From the NCBI GenBank assembly GCA_964017045.1, contig OZ024811.1:14101812-14165811 (forward strand): a stretch of 64,000 bases of DNA. The letters are read 5' to 3'. The notes under the pieces are model-generated. The model was not told where the DNA came from. It did not search any database and saw nothing but the letters and a program-made list of their open reading frames with translations. Position numbers and translations under genes: made by a program. The DNA is from Omphiscola glabra. Its lineage: Eukaryota > Mollusca > Gastropoda > Lymnaeidae. Each line of letters begins with the position of its first letter. Position 1 is the first letter of the stretch. Below are positions 54,000 through 64,000 of this stretch, piece after piece.

Positions 54000-55082
54000 G
54001 TAATTTTATTTTCTGTTTATTTATCTTACTTGCACCTTATACTAATTAAGTGTTTACTATTACACTCATTCATATTGATCAGTAATATTATAAACTGTTA
54101 TCATTTCTTTTGCTATTAAATTTTTATATATATTTCTTTTTCTAGAAGTGTTCAGACTTTTTAATTATTGTGGTCTATAATGTTGCTGTTTGCCAGCTCG
54201 TTTTTTTTTTTTTTAAATGTGTTCCTGTATTTGCTGAATGCTTGTTCTGTGTTTGTTTTAATTTAGTTGTTATAATTTGCAGTAAATTGATAAATATTTA
54301 ATTTATTATTATTAATATTTAACACAAAAAAAGAATTTTTTAAAAAAGAAAATTGTCAAATATGACAATAATTCATTATATATATATATATATATATAAT
54401 TACCATTTCTTATATCAATTAGGTAAAATGAGAATACAAACTTATCGTTACCACTCTAGAAATATTAATTTTGTTTTTTTTTAATTTCTAAAAAATATTT
54501 TTAAAAAGAGAGTATAAACTTATATTTTTTAATCGTTTTTTCACCAGGGAGCTAAACGGATTAAGTGTTAAAGAGGGAAAAAAACATATATTTTTGGGTA
54601 TTAGTAACAAAGACAGGAGAAAAGAAAAACATGGCAAGAAATAAATAAGAAACAATTCAATCATTTTAAAGTAACAATGGAAAATTTAAAAAAAGCACAA
54701 TCTGGCAATTCATTTCAATTGCTATCGTACCTTGCCGCCTTCAACAGTACCAGTGTTAATAGCTACAGAAAGTGGATTGCATAACTTGCTATCCTACAGT
54801 TGCGCCTCCAGTAGTACCAGCGTCAATGTCTACAAAAAGTGTGTTGTATTTGCTTGATGACAGATTGAGCCCAGGTTACTCTTCATACACAACAGACGAG
54901 GTCAGGGCTCTACGTGTAATCTACGTAAACCGACATGCACATCGTCTGAACTTAGTCTCCCAGTCAACGCGGTTAAACGTAAACACGAGATCGTTGCCAG
55001 GTCTTCTTTCAAACACTCAGTCTAGGTGCTCTTGTCTGTGAATGGCCCATGGCGTGAACTATTTGGGCAAGCTCAAACTAAG
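53739..55082. other. 3' UTR of copy 6 and intergenic DNA
   Basis: Starts CCGACAACAGAGTATTGC, the family 3' UTR word. (AT)n runs lie at 53970-53998 and 54377-54400. AT-rich afterwards with no gene. Confidence 0.55.
54115..54120 (+). terminator. Variant poly(A) signal ATTAAA, copy 6
   Basis: ATTAAA stands where the others have AATAAA. It is followed by TTTCTAGAAGTGTTCAGAC, the family downstream word. Confidence 0.45.
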
Positions 55083-55661
55083 AGGACGATATAGGAGTCT
55101 GGGAGCTAGGACGATGTAGGAGTCTGGGAGCTAGGACGATATAGGAGACTGGGAGCTAGGACGATATAGGAGTCTGGGAGCTAGGATGGTGTAGTAGTCT
55201 GGGAGGTAGGATGATAGAGGAGTCTGGGAGCTAGGACGATATAGGAGTCTGGGAGCTAGGACGATATATGAGTCTGGGAACTAGGACGATATAGGAGTCT
55301 GGGAGTTAGGATGGTGTAGTAGTCTGGAAGCTAGGATGATATAGGAGTATGGGAGCTTGGATGATAGAGGAGTCTGGAAGCTAGGATGATATAGGAATCT
55401 GGGAGCTAGGATGGTGTAGTAGTCTGGGAGCTAGGATGATAGAGGAGTCTGAGAGCTAGGACGATATAGGAGTCTGGGAGCTAGGATGGTGTAGTAGTCT
55501 GAGAGCTAGGATGATAGAGGAGTCTGGGAGCTAGGATGATGTAGTAGTCTGGGAGCTAGGATGATGTAGGAGTCTGGGAGCTAGGACGATATAGGAGTCT
55601 GGGAGCTAGGATGATGTAGTAGTCTGGGAGTCAGGACGATATAGGAGTCTGCGAGCTAGAA
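55083..55661. repeat. 25-bp minisatellite, about 23 units
   Basis: Units of CTGGGAGCTAGGACGATATA plus GGAGT, with several variant types (TGATATAGG, TGGTGTAGT) interspersed. Confidence 0.9.
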
Positions 55662-55814
55662 GGATTACATAAAACTCGGTGGTTCTACTGGTGTCGGTCT
55701 GTCCGAAACATAAAGCTTGGGGCTCAAATCGTTGTTGATGTGTGGGTAAGCTTTTCGGATTGCAGACTGTTGAAATCATAATAAGAGGGAGAGACTTCAT
55801 TTTAAAAAAAAAAC

Positions 55815-56095
55815 GGAAATGAGTGAAACAAAGTACGGGAAAACGTGAAAAAGGGAACGCTACAAAACAACATCGGCCTAAAAGAATAAAATTATAAAAA
55901 AAAACAAAAACAACAAAAAATAAATAAATAAAAACAGCATTAAATTAAAAAAAAACACATGAAATTTTTTATCCGATAGGATCGCAAAAGGAATGTGACA
56001 GAACATTAGCAGGTGAGAGTTTAAATACAGGCCAAAAAAAAGGTAAATAGGAGAGGAAAGGTAAGTCCACTGTGATTGGTCGTAACGAGGATAAT
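55815..56095. repeat. Intergenic paralogous block (pair with 40200-40460)
   Basis: Shares ACAAAACAACATCGG, GAGAGTTTAAATACAGG, GGAAAGGTAAGTCCACTG and GATTGGTCGTAACGAGGA with the block at 40.2 kb. Confidence 0.5.
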
Positions 56096-56184
56096 GTCAC
56101 CTGTCAAACCTTATCTACCCAACCCTCCGTAGGAACATTTGTCCTCAAAGAGGTCTTGTGGGTCATTCAACAAACTGAAAGCAT

Positions 56185-56330
56185 CTCATCGAATCATAGA
56201 ATCATCTAATCATCGAATCATCTAATCATCGATTCATCTAATCATCGAGTCATCTAATCATCGAATCATCTATTCATCGAATCATCTAATCATCGAAAAA
56301 TCTAATTATCGACACATCTAATCATCGAAT
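56185..56330. repeat. 16-bp minisatellite
   Basis: Units of CATCTAATCATCGAAT, about nine with single-base variants. Confidence 0.85.
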
Positions 56331-57314
56331 CATATTTGGTATGTTTGTATTAACGTGACTTATTATGTGGCTATTTAATCGGATTTCGGTAAGAAAGGAT
56401 GATATCCCAAACATGTGATTTCTGTAGGGTAGATTAGATTTTTTTTTTAATTTTTAATTTTTTTTTGGTATTATTTTTGGGATAATGCAAAAGTATATTA
56501 GGGTGCTTAAGGATTAAATAGTCTTTGCTTGATTTTCTTTCGTGTTCTGTGCTAGTAGGCTTTCCGCGTCAGCTGATTGATGAATGTGAAACCTTGGTAC
56601 ACGTGTGTACAAATGACACATGACGAAAAAATAAGAGATAGAAAGTAGTTCAAAAAACGTAAGTTTTTGGAGTTCGCCATTAATGTTTATTGCCGGAAGT
56701 TGGGTTTTTAAATTCCAAGATTACAGGAAGTCCAGGAATATTCAAGTGTCTTCTCTGCCAAAGAAGACTCTTAGCCGATGCGTTCCATTTTTATTGCTCT
56801 GTTCTTATATTTTAAGCTTCCACATACATTGTTACACCATTTCCCGGGACTAACAGCCAGGGCAAACATAACATAAGGACGCGAAATGACTGGTTTATAA
56901 GTGATATTGCTGTACTTAAATTGCTTTCACTTTACACATAAAAATATTTCATACAATTTTTAAATGGTTAAAATAGAGTAAACTAGTTGTATGATGCAGA
57001 ACGACACAACGCAGGTTGTGATATTCAGTACATTCCTTTCAGGAAAGACTACCCTTTTTTTTTTTTGAGGCCATGTTGTAAATTCAGAGACTTCCTTCCC
57101 TTTAATAGAGCCCAAGACAAAATGTCGCTATGTTATTATTGTGAACCTTTCTTACCTAGTTTTCACACTGTAGAAGATTAGATAACATTTTACGTTTAAT
57201 ATAAACGATATTGAACAGTTACCAAAAAATATTACACAACGTTCGGCTTAAATCACCTTTCACAATTAAGTTACACAAACGAAACTATTACACTCCCACA
57301 GAACAAAATATAAG
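56331..57314. other. No gene recognised
   Basis: AT-rich; a region near 56987-57180 (ACAACGCAGG, AGGAAAGACTACCC) may be a distant inverted relative of the promoter block but is not convincing. Confidence 0.45.
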
Positions 57315-57830
57315 AACAAGGTTTGCAAAACTTGAACAAAAAGATTTTGACGTTTCGGCTTAGAGACTTCATCAGAAAACTAGACAAAAAGAAGTATAAC
57401 AAGTATCAGATCACAGTTAAAAAAAAACTTTAGAGATTTCCTTTTGTTGCCGGAAGTAGGATTACAGGAAATGAAAGAATACAAATATTGTGAAAAGTAA
57501 GGTACATGATCTAAACGGACCAAAATACTTAGGGATACATAAAATCTAAGGATTAAGAAAAAAAAGAAGAAATACAGGGAAATTGAGAAACATTAGTAAA
57601 AGAGTATTTGATTCATACCATGTGGTGATATCGTACCGAAAAGCTGAATAAATTTGTTTTTCGTTTTCACTCTCTCTGGTGTGTTTGTGCACGAAATTAG
57701 TGCCCTAATGGATACATCTAATGCACCTTTATGTTGCCCTCCATAGAAGTGTGAAGAGACTGGGAAAAGTTTACCTTGTTCAATATCCAGAAGATGTTCT
57801 GTGAACCTATCTGCCAATCTGTTCAAAAAA
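57315..57830 (-). mobile_element. Penelope-like element remnant (GIY-YIG end plus hammerhead-like motif)
   Basis: The minus-strand frame 57826-57593 reads NRLADRFTEHLLDIEQGK, then PVSSHF, then KNKFIQLFGTISPHGMN. This resembles the C-terminal GIY-YIG endonuclease region of Penelope-like retroelements (R-x-DRF-x-EHL, then F-x-LGT-x-x-P-x-GIN). About 220 bp further along the same strand lies CTGATGAAGTCTCTAAGC followed by CGAAACGTC (57375-57349), which has the hammerhead core boxes CTGATGA and GAAA. The N-terminal part is missing or frameshifted. Confidence 0.65.
57349..57375 (-). ncRNA. Hammerhead ribozyme-like motif, degenerate
   Basis: On the minus strand CTGATGA, a 12-nt helix II segment and GAAAC-GTC are in hammerhead order. 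Helix II pairs poorly (one mismatch in a four-pair stem), so activity is doubtful. Its position next to the Penelope-like coding remnant is what supports the call. Confidence 0.45.
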
Positions 57831-57950
57831 AAAATCTATCATCTTCACCTGACTCGCACGCCTTTCCCACAACGAACTGATTTGGTTCAGACTCATCACA
57901 TTGACTCCTAAGTATGTAACAATAATACAATAATTCACAATACGAAGTTG

Positions 57951-58314
57951 CTATTGGGATTTACAAAAACGATTTAAAATATTATTGTTGGCTTTGTAAG
58001 ACCAAATGAGGCATCAAATGAAAGATAATTGAATGTGTTATACGTTTGTAAACTTCATTCTTCATTTTAAGCTAAAATAAACGAATACAAATGACATTCG
58101 AATAGCATTAGTCAAAATGGACCCAGACACGCAGCGCCGCCATTCGCACCCGGGTACCATTAGACTCAATGTTATTATGATGTCATTTGTGGTAGTTTAT
58201 TTTAGTAAAACTGAAGAATTAAGTTTAAAAACGTATAGTACATTCACTTAACAATAATATTTTAAATCGTTTTTTAATCCCAACCTCTCAATTCTGGTAC
58301 CCGTGATCCAATAG
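57951..58314. mobile_element. Foldback element adjoining copy 7 promoter
   Basis: The two halves are inverted copies: ATTTAAAATATTATTGTT in the left arm and AACAATAATATTTTAAAT in the right arm, with CTATTGG/CCAATAG at the ends. Related to 13790-14040 (and 17222-17472). It contains CACGCAGCGCCGCCATTCGC near the centre. Confidence 0.65.
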
Positions 58315-58324
58315 GTGCAACCTT

Positions 58325-58419
58325 CACAATAACAATCGGACATCTTGGCTTCTTAAAAAAGGGAAGTAGGACCCTGAATTCACAAGATTGCCTTATAAAA
58401 GGGTAGTCTCTCCTGATAT
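58325..58419 (+). promoter_or_regulatory. Promoter/5' leader remnant of pseudogene copy 7
   Basis: Keeps CACAATAACAA, ATCTTGG, GGGAAGTAGG, CTGAATTCACA and GTAGTCTCTCCTGA in the family order. This shows that a full gene unit once stood here. A foldback repeat abuts it upstream, so the distal half of the promoter has been replaced. Confidence 0.55.
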
Positions 58420-58527
58420 GTACTTTAAATGCGTGACACCGATTTACGTCACACACATTTGGGGAGATAATCGTATTTATTTTTATATTGTATGCAACAC
58501 TTACATCAATTAATGTTTTAACAACCT

Positions 58528-58650
<123 letters not shown>

Positions 58651-59284
58651 TACACACACGCATCTAAGTTTTGTTCGATCAAAGTTCAGTTTAAAAAAGA
58701 ATAATACAAATAAATATCTATTTCCTTACATTTCTTTGGTAAGGTAATATCAATTTAGATTTGAGTACTACAACTTAAGACCCATTACCTACGCTTTAAT
58801 TAAGTTATGTTATTCCGACAGGTGGGTGATGATAATTACTCTTGTTCCGCCACTCCACTATAATTCTAAGAGACTAGATTAGTCCCAGACCTGATTATCC
58901 TTTATATCAACAAATACTGTATGCGTTGATTCTCTGTCAACTTTATTCTCCTTGAACGTCTCATATCTGTCTTCCTGATTGTCCATGGATATAGCACTCA
59001 AACTTCTCTCTCTCTCCCCTCTCTCTCTCTCTCTCTCTCTCTCCAAATATTTAGATGTGTGTGTGTGTGAGAGTGAGTGTTTTGATACATTTCACAAAAC
59101 AATGGGGTGGGGGACACAAACATGACCATGTTGAAATTCAAATGTAAAAATCTGGAGTTAGTAGATTCTTTACAAAGCCCATTTACACCAACATTTCAAC
59201 TGTCAGGATAACCTTGACGCTCAGGCATCTGGAGTAGATTTCTTTGAGACATCTTGGAGGCATGGAGGAAAAGGGAATGTCATG

Positions 59285-59350
59285 CTAAAGTAGCATGGAT
59301 ACCAGCACTATATAAATATCCAATCAATCAATCAATCAATCAATCTGTCA
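59285..59350 (+). mobile_element. SINE-like tail with (TCAA)n in pseudogene 7 exon 2
   Basis: Non-family sequence GTAGCATGGATACCAGCACT then ATATAAATATCCAATCAA and (TCAA)n interrupts the collagen-like remnant. Only the tail of a possible SINE is visible. Confidence 0.3.
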
Positions 59351-60364
59351 GTCTGGGCAACCTTGGGCGCTTTTGTATCTTTCGGGACATCGGGGTTCTA
59401 TTGGACACGCAGTTGATAGAAATCTGGAGACCAAGGGCCGCACAAACACCCGGGAGAGCTGGGTCAACCCAGGGCAGATTATTCTGCTGGGAGGGCGCTG
59501 TGGCTGCCGGACAGCTTTGGAGCTGCGTGGAAAAATTGGGGCACCTGTAAAGCACGGATAACCTGGTGTTATTTTTTGTGGACATAGGGATTCTTGGGAT
59601 GGATGGGGAAATGGGGGCCCTGGCGGTGCTCCGATGCTGGAGGAGGAGCTAGAGATAATGGAGAAAATGGAGGTTCTGGGGGAAGTGTTAGAGTCGGGAT
59701 TTTTATGGGATTGGGGGTGATTAGGAGACCTGAGATGTACGGTTACAATGCGGTACTGTGGATTGGACGAAGGATGTACCTGTGCCTGTACGCCTTAAAC
59801 TCATAATGTCAGTAAAACATACACCAATTTTTGTGGCTAAAATATCCTTGAACTGTGGCAAACGAACAAAACAAGAGAATCACTCTGCCCCACACAGGTA
59901 AAAACATTTGGGGCAATAACAGGAAGACCGCAAAGTTAATTAATTGTATTTCTTTTTCACTCGAATTGAAAATTAGCCGACTACGGCATGTGGCTAAAAC
60001 AACTTTTAAGCTGTAAAAATTATATAATAATCTAATTTATCTAGTAATATATCTACTTGAATGATGTGCATAACGACTTTGATGTCTTGGTGGCAATGCA
60101 AGAAGTAACGAACACTGCGAAAAGGAGCATAATTAATGTAGAATACATTTTTATTATATATTGGTATCTGAAGCAGCTAGTCGTAAAGATGTCATACTTA
60201 ATTGTCCTTATATATTATATTGACATTAATTAATTTATTTTCTTTGCTACGTGGTCTATTTATTTTAAGTATAGCTTATAATAAACAATTAACACACACT
60301 CATTAATACAGACCACGATGAGTTTTTTTCTTTTTAGATGTTGTTGATTTCCATTTATTTTGTT

Positions 60365-60370
60365 AATAAA
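60365..60370 (+). terminator. Poly(A) signal remnant, copy 7
   Basis: AATAAA followed by TTTTTCTAGAAGCGTTGAAAG, aligned with the family 3' end. It confirms the extent of the pseudogene. Confidence 0.45.
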
Positions 60371-60512
60371 ATTGTATTTATTTTTTCTAGAAGCGTTGAA
60401 AGATTATTTTTTTCATATTCTTTTCAAAATGTCTTTGTTTTCTAGATTATTTGTATGTTTGCATGTTTATGGTCAAGCAATCGGGCAGTAGGATGACTTG
60501 CTGGTGACTTAA

Positions 60513-60745
60513 AAAAAAAGCGCAAACTGAAATGGTGTGGCCACGTGACAAGAAAACATGGGCTCGCCAAAGAAAACGAGAGGAGGGAGAAGAAGAGGAA
60601 GACAGAGACAAAGATTGGAAGATACAATCAAAGAATGGACGGGATTAAAACTGGGAGAGGCTGCGCGTAGTGCAGAAGACAGACAGGCATGGAGAAGGCT
60701 AGTTTTCATGTCATCTGTGCTGCCCCAACGGTCCAAGGACTAAGG
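60513..60745 (+). mobile_element. LINE ORF2 C-terminus with ATG/GAT tail
   Basis: Reads KLKWCGHVTRKHGLAKEN, then RRGRQRQRLEDTIKEWTGL, then DRQAWRRLVFMSSVLPQR and a stop. It ends in a GATGATGAT-rich tail. This is characteristic of the C-terminus of invertebrate LINE RT proteins. It is 5'-truncated. Confidence 0.8.
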
Positions 60746-60879
60746 ATGATGATGATTATGATGATGTTTATGGTGAGTGATGTTGGTGTACGGTGGTTGT
60801 GTTTAGTTGTTACAATTTATTTGGTAATAAATAAGAAAGACAAACTTTTTATTATAAAAACAATTTAAAAAATGGGAAA

Positions 60880-61850
60880 TTAGAAGCATTACTAATCAGA
60901 CTTCCATCTATAGATCCACCAGATCTGCAACTAGCAAATGAAATCTACACCTTGAAGACAGGCCCCCAAATTAGCCAGAAAACGCACAGGCTATCTAACC
61001 GGCTTAAATTTTGGGAATCCATCCGACCGTGTAACATCTCAACAGAGGTGATGAGAGCAGACGTAGATACAAGAGAATATACATTGGAAATAGAGAGAGG
61101 TCCAACCTTCTTTTTTTTTTTTTAAATGATACCTCATCACGATACCAAAGTACAAACTACAGAGGCACAACACTTGCTGCCTGTACCAGGAAAAGGTCTT
61201 CAACTCTGACTAGGATGAAGAGCCAGCTCGACACGCAGCTATGAGATCAACTGCTTGGCCACTCTCGAAATAGATCATTCACAGAGCAGATTGAAACATT
61301 ACGCAAACTTTTAGAATAGCCCATCAAATGGAATTACCCAAACTTTTAAAAATTATTTTTGACTACGAAAAGATCTTTGATAGCTTAGACCGCAAAACAT
61401 TGTTGGAACATCTCCGACATCATGGGGTTGCAAAGAAAACCATGCTCCTATATGAAAGAATAGACATGCACTGTATTATACGAAGGTGGCACCCACACAA
61501 GTAAGACAATGATTTCACTAATCCTCCTTTCTAATTCTCTTCGAATGGATAATGAAATTATCCCCAGACAAAAAAGAGGAACGGGATACAGCGGAAAGAC
61601 TGGGATAAACTGACTGACCTAGGATTTGCAGATGATATTGCACATCTGTCTAGCAACAACAACAACAAATCAAAGGAAAGACAAGAGATATGGCCGCTGT
61701 TTCAGCACATTGAACCTTGGACTAAACATAAACAGAATCCAGACAAGGATCGTGAAGATGGACTTAACTAACCATGAGCCTGTCTCTTTGGAAGCAAATG
61801 CACTGGAAGAGGTGGAGGCTTTTCACCATTGACATACATCATGAATCAGA
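60880..61850 (+). mobile_element. Degenerate non-LTR reverse transcriptase
   Basis: Several frames on the plus strand contain RT landmarks in order: FDYEKIFDSLDRKTLLEHLR, then LGFADDIAHLS (the F/YADD catalytic motif), then NALEEVEAFHH near 61830. Many frameshifts and stops. The order matches endonuclease/RT LINE proteins. Confidence 0.7.
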
Positions 61851-61930
61851 AGCAGAGGGTTAGGGCTACGTTGTCTGGTTTATAGTTGGGTGTTAGTGTA
61901 AGTTTTATGGTTTAGGATAACGTTAAGGCA

Positions 61931-62086
61931 GCAAGACAATTAAAAAAAATTTGAGAGCCAAATTTCTTTTAAAGAACCTGTCGAGAGCCATGAGTCAAAA
62001 CCGATTTGTGGCCGACGGGCGGAGCCAACCTTAGGTCACTAAAGAGCCGCATGCGGCTTGCGAGCCGCGATTTGACGACCCCTTCT
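61931..62086. mobile_element. hAT MITE fragment (GGGGTCGTCAAA type, reversed)
   Basis: Contains AAAGAGCCGCATGCGGCTTG and ends TTTGACGACCCCTT, related in reverse to the element at 27191. Flanks TTAAGGCA and TTAAGGTG agree at six of eight. Boundaries are approximate. Confidence 0.5.
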
Positions 62087-64000
62087 TTAAGGTGAGCAAT
62101 TCTTGAAAGACAATGCAACGGTTGATGAAAGTTTTGAAATTGTGCTCTATCATATTAATTATTTTAAGCGTAATGGAAAAAAAAATGTTTATTTATATCA
62201 CAGAACTCAAATAGATAATAAAAAAAAATGTGTAAAAATTGAGGACGATTTTGAGAATAGATGACTTTGGAGCGTTGTTAAATTGTGTTTGAATGTCACT
62301 GATATTAATTCTTGACAGTTTCGCAAACATCGATATTCGATTTTCCCACACGGATCGTAACAGAAAATGTAGCTTGCATAAAAAATATCGGGGTGTCCTC
62401 TATTGCATGGGAGGTTTTTGTCTAAAAAAACAAAAGAACAAAAGCAAACAAAAAAATCTGTTCCTTAACGATGTGGGTAAGTAGGTCAACGATCTTTTTG
62501 TGTCTGCCTTTTTGAGGGGGCTAATTGATGAGCAGGAAGTGAATTTGGTTGTTTTCACGGTCTACGCTTTTGGGAGCTCAGCTTGTTGTGTGAACAGAAC
62601 CAGGTTCCATTGAAAGATTTCGTTGCTTGTGTTATTTCTTGTTTTCGCAGTCAGCAATGAGAAGATTATTTGAAAAGTCTGTACTTTTTAAAATATTTGA
62701 ATATCAACTTTGTAGCCAATTATAGATACATTTCATAGTAAATCTATATAAATATGTAGAACAATATACACATACCTTTAAAAAGCACATTTTTTCCAAA
62801 ATGAAATAAAAAAGTATAAAATAAATGACCCAGAAAACTTCAGCATTGTTTTACTTTCACGTTTTAGTCTTTGAAGACATTTTAGGAGAACATGAAGTGG
62901 GTTGAAACAAATGAATAAAAACTCATGGAACTTCTCATGAAATTCAAACATGTGAAAGGTCAAGGTTGACCTTTCTGTGGTAAAATGTATGTTGTCATTG
63001 TTGATTGGTATCGCGAACAAGTAAACATGCGTATGGAAACGCTGTAGTAAAAACCCGATGTCCGAATCCCTATCCATTACTGAGATATCCGCGGCGGTGA
63101 CCTGCTGATCATGAAGTGTAGTATGGTCATTAGGGATGTGTAAGCGTTCAGTGTTTCAGCTCCATTTGAGATAAAAAAGTGGGTCGAAATTTGAGCAGTA
63201 AGATTTTAACCACAGAGGTCACTCTATGGTCAGTGGCAGTCAAAAGTGACCTGCTGATCGTGAAGGGTGATATAGTCATCGGGGGTGGGTAAGTGTACAA
63301 GGTTTCAGCTCAATTGCAGCTCAAGGAATGGGTCAAAATTGACATGCATAATTTCCCCACAAATAAATAAACAAATAAACGGAATGACCAACTGATGCCC
63401 AAAAACTATGCACTCTTGACTAATTATTTTTAGCGTGAATATATTTTCCTTTGGTTGACATTTATCATAAATGAAAGCGTTGGACCTTAAAGTTTTGAGA
63501 CATTGGGAATTCGCTTTTTAAATTAACTAGTTATAAGAGTGTTTGATTGTGCGATAAAAAGTCCACGTAGATTGGTAAGGCACAAACAATTTGTGTATTT
63601 TCAACAATATAGGTTAAACTTTCAGAATGGTTACTCAGAATATAAATGCCTTCATCGTTAGCACACAAAAAAAAAAAATAGCAAAAACCCTCATATATCC
63701 AGTAAAGTAAATGAACATAATATATTTATATTTATTCTACCCTAAGATGAAAAGAACGAATAAGAATGCGCACAAGTCTCTGACAAAAATAGCTCTGAAC
63801 AACGGAAAGGAAGTCGCTGGGAGTAAAATTTAAAAACAATGACTGAAATTTTTTAAACAAAGAACACAATTTTGTTTATTTTACTTAAACTATATATTAA
63901 TAAATATTTTATTTCAATAACTGTCTGCTAAATCCTTTTTCATCTGAATATTAACATTAAACATGCGTCATACAAGTGGTTGAAACTTTATGAGTATTGT
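62087..64000. other. No gene recognised
   Basis: AT-rich; contains the paired words GACCTGCTGATC and TCAAGGTTTCAGCTC near 63100-63310 (a short local duplication) and block E. Confidence 0.55.
63403..63530. repeat. Intergenic paralogous block E (pair with 26458-26590)
   Basis: Shares TTTGGTTGACATTTATC, GTTGGACCTTAAAG and TTGAGACATTGGG with 26458-26590. It lies downstream of pseudogene 7. Confidence 0.45.

Overview
The window is animal nuclear DNA. It is AT-rich, has canonical GT...AG introns and poly(A) signals, and is crowded with minisatellites, hAT and PIF/Harbinger-like MITEs and broken non-LTR and Penelope-like retroelements. SPIN-like hAT MITEs, known outside tetrapods from a pond snail, together with the secreted Gly-rich/Kazal products, suggest a mollusc, most likely a gastropod. 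The species assignment is inference. There is no bacterial gene organisation.

The only host genes I can support form one tandem, same-strand (+) family. Five copies have an intact reading frame: 9348-11959, 20797-22484, 30936-35210, 44689-46452 and 51369-53738. One is a 5'-truncated fragment (15034-15391) made by a 3,432-bp tandem duplication. One is a decayed pseudogene (about 58325-60000). Every intact copy has the same plan: a 58-61 nt exon 1 encoding a signal peptide, a phase-1 intron, and one long exon 2. Exon 2 starts with a conserved (Y/H)DxDAQ-like mature N-terminus, passes through collagen-like G-P/X-X triplets and then into a long run of Gly-Gly-X triplets. The C-terminus varies. 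Copies 1, 2 and 6 end in a non-classical six-cysteine Kazal domain with a predicted P1 leucine. Copies 3 and 4 have lost the Kazal domain by different deletions but keep recognisable remnants of it around or after the stop. Copy 5 has about eleven repeats of a 13-residue unit (GVVGATGGVDRTA) in its place.

Each unit repeats the same order. A conserved block of about 350 bp comes first, often containing CCTTGACCTAGGCC. Next is a GT-rich minisatellite full of ACAGGTAAGT-like words. Then come a strongly conserved proximal promoter of about 150 bp, exon 1, the intron, exon 2, and a 3' UTR ending at a conserved AATAAA followed by an ACGTTCAGA-like word. The copies are therefore probably expressed together, and I infer a secreted extracellular material (mucus, glue, egg coat or similar matrix) with protease protection on some members. 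The sequence does not show the tissue or function.

Region by region: 1-8 kb is non-coding with MITEs, a LINE 3' end and a foldback element. 8-18.5 kb holds copy 1 and the duplicated fragment. 18.5-24 kb holds copy 3. 24-30 kb is non-coding with a LINE fragment and MITEs. 30-36 kb holds copy 4, with a hAT element in its intron. 36-42 kb is minisatellites and MITEs. 42-47 kb holds copy 5. 47-54 kb holds copy 6. 54-58 kb is satellites and a Penelope-like remnant with a hammerhead-like motif. 58-60.4 kb holds pseudogene 7. 60.4-64 kb holds degenerate retroelement reverse-transcriptase pieces.
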